The notes below the pieces were generated by a model. It saw nothing but the letters and a program-made list of their open reading frames with translations, searched no databases and was not told the DNA's origin. Position numbers and translations under genes: made by a program. 46,505 bases of DNA from Solirubrobacteraceae bacterium (GTDB taxonomy: Bacteria; Actinomycetota; Thermoleophilia; Solirubrobacterales; Solirubrobacteraceae), in contig JAEMSV010000026.1 of the NCBI GenBank assembly GCA_016462625.1, forward strand, positions 1 through 46,505, written 5' to 3'. Positions within the stretch are counted from its first letter, which is position 1. Each line of letters begins with the position of its first letter. Of the stretch, positions 1 through 8,112 are shown one piece after another.

Positions 1-370
1 CGGTGAAGCTCTCGGTCGGCTCGAAGACCTGATCGCCGACGATCGAGACCTCGAAGCGGTAGTTGCTGTTCGGCCCGCCGAGGCTGGGGATCGTGAAGAC
101 CGAGAGGCGGGGCGTGAAGTCGTCGGCGCCGAGCGCGCTGTCGGGGCGCGTCGCGATCGCCAGCGTGACGGAGCCCGTGAAGTTCGAGACCGTGATCGGG
201 AAGGCGATCGACGTGCCCTTGCCGTCGCCTTCGACGACGGTGGCATCGGAGATCGTGACGACCGGGGCGACCGGGTCGTCAGCGCGTGCGGGTGCCGCTG
301 CGACCGTGCCGACCAGGGCAGCGGTCAGCAGCGGCAGCAACGTCCTCCGGGCAGGGAGCGGACGGAGCAT
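1..370 (-). CDS. Secreted Calx-beta domain protein (N-terminal part)
   Basis: The gene runs off the left edge; only the first 123 residues are visible. It opens with an ATG at 370 preceded by a GGGAG-like ribosome site. The N terminus is a classical Sec signal peptide: basic MLRPLPARR, a hydrophobic LLPLLTAALVGTVAAA core, and probable cleavage after ARA (about residue 30). What follows (VTISDATVVEGDGKG at about residues 37-51, then a beta-strand-rich stretch with ADDFTP) is the start of a Calx-beta repeat, a Ca2+-binding immunoglobulin-like fold common in exported adhesion-type or surface proteins. It is therefore probably exported and extracellular. Its ligand and full architecture cannot be seen. 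It was found by translating the reverse strand directly. The signal peptide and Calx-beta opening are seen; the role is inferred. Confidence 0.72.
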   Translation of the reverse strand, partial: MLRPLPARRTLLPLLTAALVGTVAAAPARADDPVAPVVTISDATVVEGDGKGTSIAFPITVSNFTGSVTLAIATRPDSALGADDFTPRLSVFTIPSLGGPNSNYRFEVSIVGDQVFEPTESFT

Positions 371-410
371 CACTCCCGGAAATCGGACGGGAGCGACGCA
401 CCTTTAACAT

Positions 411-1904
411 CTAGGCCGCTGCGAACTCGTAATCGTCGAGGTCGAACCGCGCCGCGCGCCACATCGTCTCGAGCGTGGTGGCCGCGCGGATGGGCACGTC
501 GCCGTCCTTGTTGAAGTAGTAGCTGTTGGCCAGCGCGCAGCTGTCCTGCCAGAAGATCTGGTTGCCGCGCCGCCGCATCATCTCGGCGAAGTACCGATCG
601 TTGGCCTCGCGGGTGACCTCGATCCGCGTCGCGCGCTGCTCCCGTGCCCGCTTGAGCAGGCGGATGATGTGGTGGGTCTGCGTCTCGATGAGGTTGAAGT
701 ACGACGCGCCGTTGTAGCCGTAGGGCCCGAGGATCGAGAACATGTTCGGGAAGCCGGGGACGCTGACGCCCTCGTAGGCCTGCACGCGGTTCTCGTCCCA
801 GAACTCCGCGAGGTCCTGGCCGCCCCGACCCGCGGTGTTGACCGCCGCCAGGCTGTCCGAGTCGAAGGCCGTGAAGCCGGTGGCGAGGATGAGGACGTCG
901 ATCTTGTGCGAGACGCCGTCCGAGGTCGAGACCCCGGTCTTCGTGATCTTCTTGATCGGCGTCGTCTCGAGGGTGACGTTCTCGCGGTTGAACGTCTTGA
1001 GGTAATGGTTGTGGAAGCTCGGCCGCTTGCAGCCCAGGCCGTACTCCGGGGTGAGCTTCTTCCGCGTCTCCGGATCCTTGACCTGGCTCTCGAGGAACTG
1101 GAGACCCTGCCGCATCCCGATCTTCCCGACCGGGAGCTTCTTCGCGTAGTTCGCGGCGATCGGGAACGTCAGCTCCACGTAGGCCTGGCTGGCGAGCCGG
1201 GCGATCCGCTTGCCGAACGGCAGGTTCAGCAGCAGCTTCGTCGGTCCCTCGATGGGCGCGTCGGGCTTCGGCATGCACCAGATCGGCGTGCGCTGGAAGA
1301 CGGTCAGGTGCTCGACCTCGGGGGCGATCGACGGGATCACCTGCACGGCGGACGCACCGGTCCCGATGATCGCGACCTTCTTGCCCTTCAGGTCGACGTC
1401 GTGGTCCCAGCGGGCCGTGTGCATGGAGATGCCGGCGAAGTCGTCGACCCCCGGGATGTCGGGCTTGCGCGGATCGGTGAACACGCCGGTCGCGCCGACC
1501 ATGTACCGGCCGGTGATCGTCTTGCCCTCGGTGGTGGTCAGCGTCCAGAGGTCGTGCTCCTCGTCGAAGTCCGCCTTCTCGACGCGGTGCCCGAACCGCA
1601 GCTTCGGCCGCAGGTGGTACTTGTCGACGAGATCCTCGGCGTAGGCCTTGAGCTCGTTGCCGGGCGCGTAGACCCGGGACCAGTCCGCGCGCGTCTCGAA
1701 CGAGAACTGGTAGCTGAACGAGGGGATGTCGACCGCGACACCCGGATACGTGTTCCAGTGCCACGCGCCGCCAACCCCGTCGCCGGCCTCGAGGATGACG
1801 TAGTCGTGGAAGCCGGCCTGGTCGAGCTTGATGCCTGCGCCGATGCCCGAGAACCCGGCCCCGATCACGATGACCTCGTGATCGGGAGAAGTCTGACTGC
1901 TCAT
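411..1904 (-). CDS. Flavin-containing monooxygenase, type I Baeyer-Villiger family
   Basis: A 497-residue FAD/NADPH enzyme expected to insert oxygen next to a ketone (ester/lactone formation) or to oxidise soft heteroatoms in the cytoplasm. Two Rossmann motifs are visible: GAGFSG (15-20, FAD) and GTGASA (181-186, NADPH). Between them is the Baeyer-Villiger fingerprint FAGISMHTARWD (156-167), which fits FxGxxxHxxxW[P/D]. The Asp form (WD instead of WP) is also found in family members. Length is normal for single-domain BVMOs. It lies 67 nt downstream of the heme operon on the same strand but has its own palindrome at the start codon, so it is probably controlled separately. The substrate cannot be read from sequence; steroid- or alkane-type ketones would fit the P450 and cholesterol-oxidase-like neighbours, but that is inference. 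Confidence 0.88.
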   Translation of the reverse strand: MSSQTSPDHEVIVIGAGFSGIGAGIKLDQAGFHDYVILEAGDGVGGAWHWNTYPGVAVDIPSFSYQFSFETRADWSRVYAPGNELKAYAEDLVDKYHLRPKLRFGHRVEKADFDEEHDLWTLTTTEGKTITGRYMVGATGVFTDPRKPDIPGVDDFAGISMHTARWDHDVDLKGKKVAIIGTGASAVQVIPSIAPEVEHLTVFQRTPIWCMPKPDAPIEGPTKLLLNLPFGKRIARLASQAYVELTFPIAANYAKKLPVGKIGMRQGLQFLESQVKDPETRKKLTPEYGLGCKRPSFHNHYLKTFNRENVTLETTPIKKITKTGVSTSDGVSHKIDVLILATGFTAFDSDSLAAVNTAGRGGQDLAEFWDENRVQAYEGVSVPGFPNMFSILGPYGYNGASYFNLIETQTHHIIRLLKRAREQRATRIEVTREANDRYFAEMMRRRGNQIFWQDSCALANSYYFNKDGDVPIRAATTLETMWRAARFDLDDYEFAAA

Positions 1905-1912
1905 GCAGTCAG
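1893..1912. promoter_or_regulatory. 20-bp palindrome over the monooxygenase start codon
   Basis: CTGACTGC-TCAT-GCAGTCAG is a perfect inverted repeat, 8-bp arms around a 4-nt centre, with the monooxygenase ATG (1904-1902) inside the centre. Size and symmetry are those of a TetR-type operator. On RNA it would put the start codon in the loop of a short hairpin. No regulator gene is adjacent in the window. Confidence 0.55.
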
Positions 1913-1971
1913 TTTTGCATCTCGCGGTACCCGAGGGTAGGAATCTCCCTCAGACCGCCGGTCGGAGCGGC

Positions 1972-3429
1972 TCAGTCGGTGGCGTCGGCGACGAGCGCGG
2001 CGACGAGGCCGTCCGGCGTGTGCTCGCCCGCTTCGACGTCGGGCTCGATGCCGAGCTCTCTGAGGACCGTGCTGGTCTGCGGGCCGATCGACACCACGCG
2101 GGGGAGCGGCGCCTCGCCGATCGCGTCGCGGAAGTAGCGCCCGGCGCTGCCGGAGGCGAAGGTCACGTAGTCGGCGGCGAGGGCCGCTTCGCGGACGCCG
2201 TCCTCGAGCGGATCGGGGACGGCGCGGTACGTGGTGAGCACCTCGACGTCGATCCCGCGCTCGCGCAGCCCGTCGGGCAGGACGTCGCGGGCGTCTCGCG
2301 CCCGGGCGACCAGCGCGCGCTTGATCTCGAACGGCTCCAGCGCCTCGAGCAGCCCTTCGGCGACGTAGCGCTCGGGGATGACGTCGGGCTCGATCCCGTT
2401 GTCGCGCAGCGCGTTCGCCGTGCCCGGGCCGACGACGGCGATCCGCAGGCCGGCAAGGTCGCGCGCGTCGCGGATCAGCTCGAACAGCCGGGTGACCGCG
2501 TTGGGCGACGTCAGGCAGAGGAGGTCGAAGGCGCTGAGGTCGGGCAGCTCCACCGGGAGCGCCTCGATCCCGATCGCGGGCGCTTCGACGACGGACGCGC
2601 CGAGCGCGCGGAAGCGGTCCGCGAGCGCGCTGGCCTGGGCGCGTGCGCGGGTGACGACGACGCTGCGGCCGGCCAGCGGGCGGTCCTCGAACCAGGCGAT
2701 CTCGTCGCGCAGGGCGACGACGTCGCCGATGACGATGATCGACGGGGCGCGCACGCCGGCGGCCTTCGCGGCCTCGGGCAGCTCGGCGAGCGTCGCCGTG
2801 ACGGTGCGCTGATCGGGCAGCGTGCCGCGCTGCACGACGGCGGCGGGCTGGTCGGCGGGCCGGCCGCCTGCGATGAGGGCGGCAGCGATCCGCGGCAGCG
2901 ACTTCACGCCCATGTAGAGCACGAGCGTGCCCGGGAACGCCGCGAGCGCGGGCCAGTCGAGCATCGTCTCGGGCTTGTCGGGGTTCTCGTGCCCGGTGAT
3001 GAACGCGACCGCGGCGCTGATGTTGCGCTGCGTGACGGGGATGCCTGCGTAGGCGGTGCCGGCGATGCCTGCGGTGACGCCGGGGACGATCTCGAACGGG
3101 ATCCCGGCTTCGTTGAGGATCTGCGCCTCCTCGCCCCCGCGACCGAAGACGAACGGGTCGCCGCCCTTCAGCCGGACGACGGTCTTGCCCTCGCGCGCCT
3201 TCTCGAGGATCAGCGCGTTCGTGACGTCCTGCGGCACCTGCTTGCCGCCGCCGATCTTCCCGACGTCGATGAGCTCGGCGCCCGGCTTGGCCTCGCGCAG
3301 CGCCTCGTGCGGGATCAGCTGGTCGTGGAGGATGACGTCGACGGTCCGGATGAGCTCCAGCCCGCGGACGGTCATGAGCCCGGTGGCTCCCGGTCCGGCG
3401 CCGACGAGGTAGACCCGCCCGGCGCTCAC
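1972..3429 (-). CDS. cobA-hemD: Uroporphyrinogen-III C-methyltransferase / uroporphyrinogen-III synthase fusion
   Basis: A 485-residue bifunctional cytoplasmic enzyme of tetrapyrrole synthesis. Residues 1 to about 240 are a SAM-dependent uroporphyrinogen methyltransferase: VYLVGAGPG (6-14) and the VVRLKGGDPFVFGRGGEE block (84-101) are diagnostic. It makes precorrin-2 for siroheme/cobalamin. From about residue 249 (RPLAGRSVVVTRA) to the end is a HemD domain that closes hydroxymethylbilane into uroporphyrinogen III. The fusion is common in actinobacteria. The start is a GTG at 3429 overlapping the hemC stop as GTGA, so the two are translationally coupled, and HemC delivers the HemD substrate. 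It is the last gene of the ccm-hem block; hemB and hemL are not in the window. Confidence 0.95.
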   Translation of the reverse strand: MSAGRVYLVGAGPGATGLMTVRGLELIRTVDVILHDQLIPHEALREAKPGAELIDVGKIGGGKQVPQDVTNALILEKAREGKTVVRLKGGDPFVFGRGGEEAQILNEAGIPFEIVPGVTAGIAGTAYAGIPVTQRNISAAVAFITGHENPDKPETMLDWPALAAFPGTLVLYMGVKSLPRIAAALIAGGRPADQPAAVVQRGTLPDQRTVTATLAELPEAAKAAGVRAPSIIVIGDVVALRDEIAWFEDRPLAGRSVVVTRARAQASALADRFRALGASVVEAPAIGIEALPVELPDLSAFDLLCLTSPNAVTRLFELIRDARDLAGLRIAVVGPGTANALRDNGIEPDVIPERYVAEGLLEALEPFEIKRALVARARDARDVLPDGLRERGIDVEVLTTYRAVPDPLEDGVREAALAADYVTFASGSAGRYFRDAIGEAPLPRVVSIGPQTSTVLRELGIEPDVEAGEHTPDGLVAALVADATD

Positions 3430-4322
3430 GCCGTTCCCTCCGCTGCGGCCATGCCTTCAGCGATCTGCAACAGGTCGCGGGCGCCCGCGTACTCCGCGCG
3501 GCCCGCTGCGGCCCGGCCGAGCTCCTCCGGGTCGCTCGCCTTGCCCCGCACCGTGTCGCGCAGCCACGCGCCACCGTCGGGCAACCCGACGAAGACGTCG
3601 ACGGTCAGGTCGTCGCCCTCGAGCGTCGCGTGCGCGCCGACCGGCGTATGGCACGTCGCGCCCAGCTCGGTGACGACGGTGCGCTCGCAGAGCAGCGCGA
3701 TCCAGGAAGAGCGATCGGTGATCCGCCGCGCCGCCTCTGCCGCAGCCGCGTCGTCGGTCCGGCCCTCCAGCGCGATGACGCCCTGGCCCGGGGCGGGCAC
3801 GAAGTCCAGCCGCGCAGTCGCGGCCTCACCGCGGCCCAGCCGCTCGAGCCCTGCGGAGGCGAGCAGCAGCGCGTCGACCTCACCGGCCGCGAGCTTGCCC
3901 AGCCGCGTATCCACGTTCCCTCGCATCTCGACCACGGACACATCGTCGCGCGTGGCGAGCACCTGTGCCCTGCGCCGCAGCGAGCTGGTGCCGACCTTCG
4001 CCCCGGGGGGCAGGTCGGCGAGCGACGCAGCGCCGCACAGCGCGTCGCGCGCGTCGGCCCGCGCGGGGGCGCCGAGCAGGTCGAGCCCGTCGGGCAGCTC
4101 GCCCGGAACGTCCTTCGCGCTGTGTACCGCCAGGTCGATCTCCCCCGCGAGCAGCGCGAGCTCCAGCTCCTTGACCCACTTCTCCTTGTCGACGAGCGCC
4201 CGGTCGCGGTCGCCGGTCGTCGTGATCTCCACGATCTCGACCTCGTCCTCGCCGAGCAATCCGGCGATCAGCCGTGCCTGGGCCAGCGCGAGTGCGCTGC
4301 CGCGCGTGCCCAGCCGAACCAC
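3426..4322 (-). CDS. hemC: Hydroxymethylbilane synthase (porphobilinogen deaminase)
   Basis: Polymerises four porphobilinogen molecules into hydroxymethylbilane. The dipyrromethane-cofactor cysteine is C224 in LGATCHTPVGAH, and the N-terminal RLGTRGSALALAQ and HSAKDVPGELP (67-77) motifs are canonical. I set the start at the GTG at 4322, giving 298 residues, the family length. The reading frame stays open another 86 codons upstream but that extension is low-complexity Arg/Ser with no family similarity, and it covers the intergenic inverted repeat. The ribosome site (GAGG, about 11 nt upstream) falls inside the stem of that repeat, so translation could be limited by RNA structure. It overlaps cobA-hemD by 4 nt. 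Confidence 0.94.
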   Translation of the reverse strand: MVRLGTRGSALALAQARLIAGLLGEDEVEIVEITTTGDRDRALVDKEKWVKELELALLAGEIDLAVHSAKDVPGELPDGLDLLGAPARADARDALCGAASLADLPPGAKVGTSSLRRRAQVLATRDDVSVVEMRGNVDTRLGKLAAGEVDALLLASAGLERLGRGEAATARLDFVPAPGQGVIALEGRTDDAAAAEAARRITDRSSWIALLCERTVVTELGATCHTPVGAHATLEGDDLTVDVFVGLPDGGAWLRDTVRGKASDPEELGRAAAGRAEYAGARDLLQIAEGMAAAEGTA

Positions 4323-4488
4323 TAGTGGCCCGTCCTCGGGTATCCGACCCGAAACGCCGGGCGCCGATCGCCGCCTGGCTGCGTCCTCGGACCTCGATGT
4401 GGCAGGGCCACACCTTCGATCCTGCGTCCTGGCCAGCCGCCGCCGGCATCCCGGCGTTTCGCGCCGCCTACCCGAGGACGAACCACTA
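4323..4488. repeat. Long inverted repeat filling the hemA-hemC intergenic space
   Basis: The gap from the hemA stop codon (4488-4486) to the base before the hemC GTG (4322) is one large dyad centred near 4405. The outer arms 4323-4342 and 4469-4488 match at 18 of 20 positions (tagtgg..cgtcctcgggta). A second pair, 4350-4361 and 4450-4461, is a perfect 12 of 12 (cgaaacgccggg). The spacers between these pairs are 7 nt on both sides. The inner parts pair less well, with a central GTGGC-AGG-GCCAC hairpin (4399-4411). The hemA-end sequence TAGTGGTTCG recurs as a direct repeat at the hemC start (4324-4315, minus strand). It could be an RNA hairpin attenuating hemC or a REPIN-like element. Confidence 0.75.
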
Positions 4489-5820
4489 CGCGCCGCGTCG
4501 CGGGAGCGAGCGCACCTCGGCGCCGCGCTCGGGCTCTTGCACGTCGACCGTCGCGCCCTCGTCCATTCCGAACAGCTCACGCACGAGCGACAGGCGCCCG
4601 TGGCTGCGGTTGGGGTCGCTTCCCTTCAGGCGGATCGTCGGCTCGTGCAGCAGCCGGTTCATCACGGCGCGCGCGATCGCCTCGACGCGCGCGATGTCCG
4701 CGGGCGACGCGCTCTCCCAGCGGCCCTCGTTCTCGCCGAGCACCTGCTCGACGATCTCGGTGCCCTGCTGGCGCAGCGCGGCGATGGTCGGCAGGACGGC
4801 ACGGGAGCCGAGCCATTCGGCGAACCGCTCGATCTCGTCCTCGACGATGTCCTCGGCCCGGCGCGCCTCGATCTCACGGACGCTGGTCGTGCGGCGGACG
4901 ACGCTCTGCAGGTCGTCGACGTCGAAGAGGGTCACGCCAGGGATGTCGGCGCACGCCGGATCGATGTCCCGCGGGACGGCGATGTCGATGAGGAGCAGCT
5001 CACGGCCGCCGCGGGCCTTCATGACGAGCTCCAGCGTCTCCTGATCGATGATCGCGTGCGGCGACGCGGTCTGGGAGACGACGATGTCGGCCTGCTCGAG
5101 CTGGTCGGGCAAGCGGTCGAGTGCGACGACGTCGCCGCCGAAGCGCTCGGCCAGCGAGCGGGCGCGGTCGGCGTGCCGGTTGGCGACGAACATCGTGGTG
5201 ACGCCGCGCGCGTGCAGCGCGCGGGTCGTCAGCTCGCTCGTCTCACCGGCGCCGATGATCACGACGTGGCGGGCGGCGAGCTCGCCCAGGGTGTCCTCTG
5301 CGAGCTTGACTGCGACGGACGACACCGACGCGTGGCCCTCGCTGATCTTCGTCTCGGTGCGCACGCGCTTGCCGGTCTGCAGCGCGGCGGTGAACAGGCG
5401 GTTCGTCAGCGGCCCGGCGGTGCCCGCGCCGAGCGCGGTCTCGTATGAGCGCTTGACCTGCCCCTGGACCTCGGCCTCGCCGACGATCATCGACTCCAGA
5501 CCGCTCGTCACACGGAACAGCTGCCGCGCGGCGTCGCAGTTGCGCGGCGAGTACATGACCTTGCCCAGCTCGGTGGGGCGGATGCCGGCGCGCTTGGCCA
5601 GCCAGCCGAGCAGTTCGCTCTCGGCCGCGACGGGGTCGCCGACCACGACGGTGATCTCCGTGCGGTTGCACGTGGAGATCACGACCGCCTCGCGGATCGC
5701 CGGCTCGGCGGCGAGGTCGGACAGGAACTCGGTCGCCGCGGCATCGCCGAGCGCGAGGCGCTCACGGACGTCGACCGGGGCGGTCTTGTGCGAGATCCCG
5801 AGCGTCAGCAGCTCACTCAT
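4486..5820 (-). CDS. hemA: Glutamyl-tRNA reductase
   Basis: First committed enzyme of the C5 pathway: reduces glutamyl-tRNA to glutamate-1-semialdehyde with NADPH. The catalytic cysteine is C51 in VISTCNRTEI, followed by the GHASVSSVAVKLA region and an NADPH-binding Rossmann segment (HVVIIGAGETSELT). The C terminus carries the helical dimerisation domain (RAVMNRLLHEPTIRLK). At 444 residues it is a normal length. The ATG at 5820 overlaps the stop of the upstream ccmD-like gene (ATGA). Physical linkage to the heme-export genes couples heme supply with cytochrome c maturation. Confidence 0.96.
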   Translation of the reverse strand: MSELLTLGISHKTAPVDVRERLALGDAAATEFLSDLAAEPAIREAVVISTCNRTEITVVVGDPVAAESELLGWLAKRAGIRPTELGKVMYSPRNCDAARQLFRVTSGLESMIVGEAEVQGQVKRSYETALGAGTAGPLTNRLFTAALQTGKRVRTETKISEGHASVSSVAVKLAEDTLGELAARHVVIIGAGETSELTTRALHARGVTTMFVANRHADRARSLAERFGGDVVALDRLPDQLEQADIVVSQTASPHAIIDQETLELVMKARGGRELLLIDIAVPRDIDPACADIPGVTLFDVDDLQSVVRRTTSVREIEARRAEDIVEDEIERFAEWLGSRAVLPTIAALRQQGTEIVEQVLGENEGRWESASPADIARVEAIARAVMNRLLHEPTIRLKGSDPNRSHGRLSLVRELFGMDEGATVDVQEPERGAEVRSLPRRGA

Positions 5821-6026
5821 GAGACAACCTTATCCACGTCTGTCTCATTCTGCTGGATATTTGCCGCGTCGCGCTCGTCGAGGAGCTTGGTGAGCTCGCC
5901 GATCTCGTCTTCGATGTGGCTCAGGCGGATCGCCATGATCGCGACGTAGATCAGGATCAGCGCGACGAAGACGACGTAGGCGGCCGCGACGTACTTGCCG
6001 GCCTCATCAAGGGGAAGTGCGGGCAT
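5817..6026 (-). CDS. ccmD: CcmD-like small heme-exporter protein
   Basis: A 69-residue protein starting at the ATG at 6026: one membrane helix (about residues 12-33, YVAAAYVVFVALILIYVAIM) followed by a charged helical tail (RLSHIEDEIGELTKLLDE). Size, topology and position directly after ccmC match CcmD, which releases holo-CcmE from the CcmABC exporter. Sequence conservation of CcmD is low, so the name rests mainly on context. The start overlaps the ccmC stop by one base (TGATG) and the stop overlaps the hemA start (ATGA). A longer open frame to 6443 exists but its N-terminal part is an antisense-frame shadow of ccmC. Confidence 0.75.
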   Translation of the reverse strand: MPALPLDEAGKYVAAAYVVFVALILIYVAIMAIRLSHIEDEIGELTKLLDERDAANIQQNETDVDKVVS

Positions 6027-6748
6027 CAGCTCGGATTCGGAGCGCCGGACCGGCGGGGGGCGGGGACATCGCCACCGAGACGGCGGCGCAGGGCACGGAC
6101 CTGGAAGCGGGCGCTCTTGCTCGCCAGCTCGTACTTCCAGAGCGTGATGAACAGCAGCGTCATCCCCAGGAGGGCGACGAGAAACGTGAGCATCATCTCG
6201 CCCGGCATGCCGCCGGTCGTGGTGCCCAGGGTGCGCGGGTGGATGTAGCTCTCGGCCATCCGGACCGCGGCGAAGTTGATCGGCACGAACGCGCCCGCGA
6301 CGATCGCGAACACGGCGGCGTAGCGGGCCTGCGTCTCGGGCTGCTCGATGCTGAAACGCAGCGGCTGGTAGCAGACGTACAGCAGGAAGACGATGAGGAA
6401 CGAGACCAGCATCGGCTCGTCCCAGACCCACCACTGACCCCACGAGCCCTTCGCCCAGATCGAGCCGGTGATGAGCACGCCGACGGCGAGCATCAGCGAC
6501 AGGTGGATCGCGACGTACGAGCGCATGTCCCAGCTGCTGTCGCGGGTGCGGAGGTACTGGATCGCCATGATGCCGCCCGCCACGAACCCGCCGAGGGCGA
6601 CGATCGCCATGGGCACGTGGAGGTAGAAGATCTTCTGGATGAAGCCCTGGTCGGCCTCGTTGGGCGTCCAGAAGAAGACCATCGCCAGCGCGATGGTCAT
6701 GATCAGGGCGGTCGCGGCTGCGATCGGTCGCAGCCCCTTGCCGTACAT
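6026..6748 (-). CDS. ccmC: Heme exporter protein CcmC
   Basis: A 240-residue integral membrane protein of the heme-handling family, with six predicted helices. The tryptophan-rich periplasmic signature WGQWWVWDEP (about 104-113) is the heme-binding WWD-type motif, and the flanking conserved histidines are present (FYLHVPM near 41-47, SYIHPRT near 168-174). It presents heme to CcmE during system I cytochrome c maturation. The C-terminal 30 residues are basic and proline-rich. It lies 6 nt downstream of ccmB. ccmE, ccmF and ccmH are not in this window. Confidence 0.93.
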   Translation of the reverse strand: MYGKGLRPIAAATALIMTIALAMVFFWTPNEADQGFIQKIFYLHVPMAIVALGGFVAGGIMAIQYLRTRDSSWDMRSYVAIHLSLMLAVGVLITGSIWAKGSWGQWWVWDEPMLVSFLIVFLLYVCYQPLRFSIEQPETQARYAAVFAIVAGAFVPINFAAVRMAESYIHPRTLGTTTGGMPGEMMLTFLVALLGMTLLFITLWKYELASKSARFQVRALRRRLGGDVPAPRRSGAPNPS

Positions 6749-6754
6749 CTTGGG

Positions 6755-7429
6755 TCAGTCCTCCAACAGGAAGTCGAAGATCGCGTAGGCGATCAGCGCG
6801 AACAACAGATCATAGATGGCGATCAGGGTCAGCCACCGCCCGGGGAGCGACTGGGCGCCGCCTTCGTGGAACAGGGGCGCGGTCAGCTCGGACGCGCCGA
6901 GCACCACCGGGATGAGCAACGGCAGGGTCAGGAGGGGCACGATCAGGTCCCGCGCGCGTGTACGTATGGCGATCGCGGCGACGAGTGTGCCGATCACGCA
7001 GATGCCGATGTCGGCCAGCGCGAGGACCGCGAGGAGCTCCGGCAGCGCCTGGCTCGGGGACGGTCCGAGGAGCAGGATCGTGAAGGCCGGCACGGCGACG
7101 AGCTGCACCACGACGAGGTACAGCAGCAGCGCCGTCGCCTTCGCGACGTAGAGCGCGGTCCGGTCGACCGGCGCGAGCAGGAACCCGTCGAAGCCGCCCT
7201 GCTCGGCGTCGGTGACGAACAGGCGGTTGATGCCGAGGAGCGCGGCGAGCAGCATCGTCACCCAGAAGACGCCGGCCGCGAGCTGGCCGTCGACGACGTT
7301 CGTGTCGAGCCCGAAGTGGAAGACCACGAAGACGGTCACGCTGAACAGCGCCATCGCGGGCACCGACTCGCGCATCCGGATCTCGAGCAGCAGCTCCTTG
7401 CGCAGCAGCGTCGCGACGGTCGACGTCAT
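6755..7429 (-). CDS. ccmB: Heme exporter protein CcmB (ABC membrane subunit)
   Basis: A 224-residue, six-helix membrane subunit of the CcmAB transporter that releases heme-loaded CcmE. It shows the family pattern: KELLLEIRMRE at the N terminus (9-19), FVTDAEQGGFDGFLLAPVDR (about 71-90) and a second half rich in long hydrophobic helices. The length equals E. coli CcmB. The ATG at 7429 overlaps the ccmA stop as ATGA, so the ATPase and membrane subunit are co-translated. Confidence 0.92.
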   Translation of the reverse strand: MTSTVATLLRKELLLEIRMRESVPAMALFSVTVFVVFHFGLDTNVVDGQLAAGVFWVTMLLAALLGINRLFVTDAEQGGFDGFLLAPVDRTALYVAKATALLLYLVVVQLVAVPAFTILLLGPSPSQALPELLAVLALADIGICVIGTLVAAIAIRTRARDLIVPLLTLPLLIPVVLGASELTAPLFHEGGAQSLPGRWLTLIAIYDLLFALIAYAIFDFLLED

Positions 7430-8112
7430 GCGTACAGCGCCTTGAGATCGGCGGCGCCGAGCGTGTCCGCCGGGCCAGCGTGAACGGGGCGACCGTCCTT
7501 CAGCGCCAGGACGAGGTCGGCCTCCTCGATGGCGTGCTGGGGATCGTGGCTCGTCAGGACGCGCGTGCGCTTGCTCTCCCGCCCGATGAGCGGTCCGACG
7601 TGCTCGGCCGCGCCGGGGTCGAGGTTCGCGGTCGGCTCGTCGAGCAGCAGGACCTCGGGCTCATGGAGGACCGCGCGGGCGACGGCGACGCGCTGGGTCA
7701 TGCCGCGGGAGAGCTCGGCGACGCGGTCGTCGGCCCGCGCGGTCATGCCGACGGCCTCGAGCACGTCGGTGACGCGCGCGGGCGTGACACCGAACAGCCG
7801 TGCGTGGAACGTCAGGTTCTCGCGGGCGGTGAGCTCGCGGTAGAGCATCGGCTCGTGCGCGAGAAACCCGACCCTCCCGCGCACGGCCCAGCCGTCGTCG
7901 GGCAGCTTGCGCTCGAGGATCTTCGCCGTCCCCTCGGTGGGGCGCAGCAGGCCGGCGAGGATCCGCAGCAGCGTGGACTTGCCGGCGCCGTTGGCCCCGA
8001 GGATGGCCAGCGTGGCGCCGGCCGGGACGGCGAGGGTCACATCCGCGAGGGCGGGGCGCTCTCCGAAGCGGCGCCCGAGCCCGTCCAGCTCAACGGCCGG
8101 GCTCGAGGCCAC
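7426..8112 (-). CDS. ccmA: Heme exporter ATPase CcmA
   Basis: A 228-residue ABC ATPase. Walker A is GANGAGKST (about 35-43), the signature is LSRGMTQRVAVARA (about 134-147), Walker B is VLLLDEPTANLD, and the switch histidine is in LTSHD. Start is a GTG at 8112, 23 nt inside the preceding MoaB/Mog-like gene. Together with ccmB and ccmC downstream it forms the CcmABC complex at the cytoplasmic membrane. General ABC exporters look alike, so the name depends on the ccmB/ccmC neighbours. Confidence 0.92.
   Translation of the reverse strand: MASSPAVELDGLGRRFGERPALADVTLAVPAGATLAILGANGAGKSTLLRILAGLLRPTEGTAKILERKLPDDGWAVRGRVGFLAHEPMLYRELTARENLTFHARLFGVTPARVTDVLEAVGMTARADDRVAELSRGMTQRVAVARAVLHEPEVLLLDEPTANLDPGAAEHVGPLIGRESKRTRVLTSHDPQHAIEEADLVLALKDGRPVHAGPADTLGAADLKALYA

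Noticed and set aside
1903..5448. 1181-codon open frame on the plus strand
   Set aside because: Arg/Asp/Gly-rich low-complexity translation lying antisense to cobA-hemD, hemC and hemA, which are certain; it is a GC-bias shadow.
6017..7483. 488-codon plus-strand frame rich in His, Asp, Glu and Arg
   Set aside because: Antisense to ccmC and ccmB; composition is that of complementary-strand shadows of membrane proteins.
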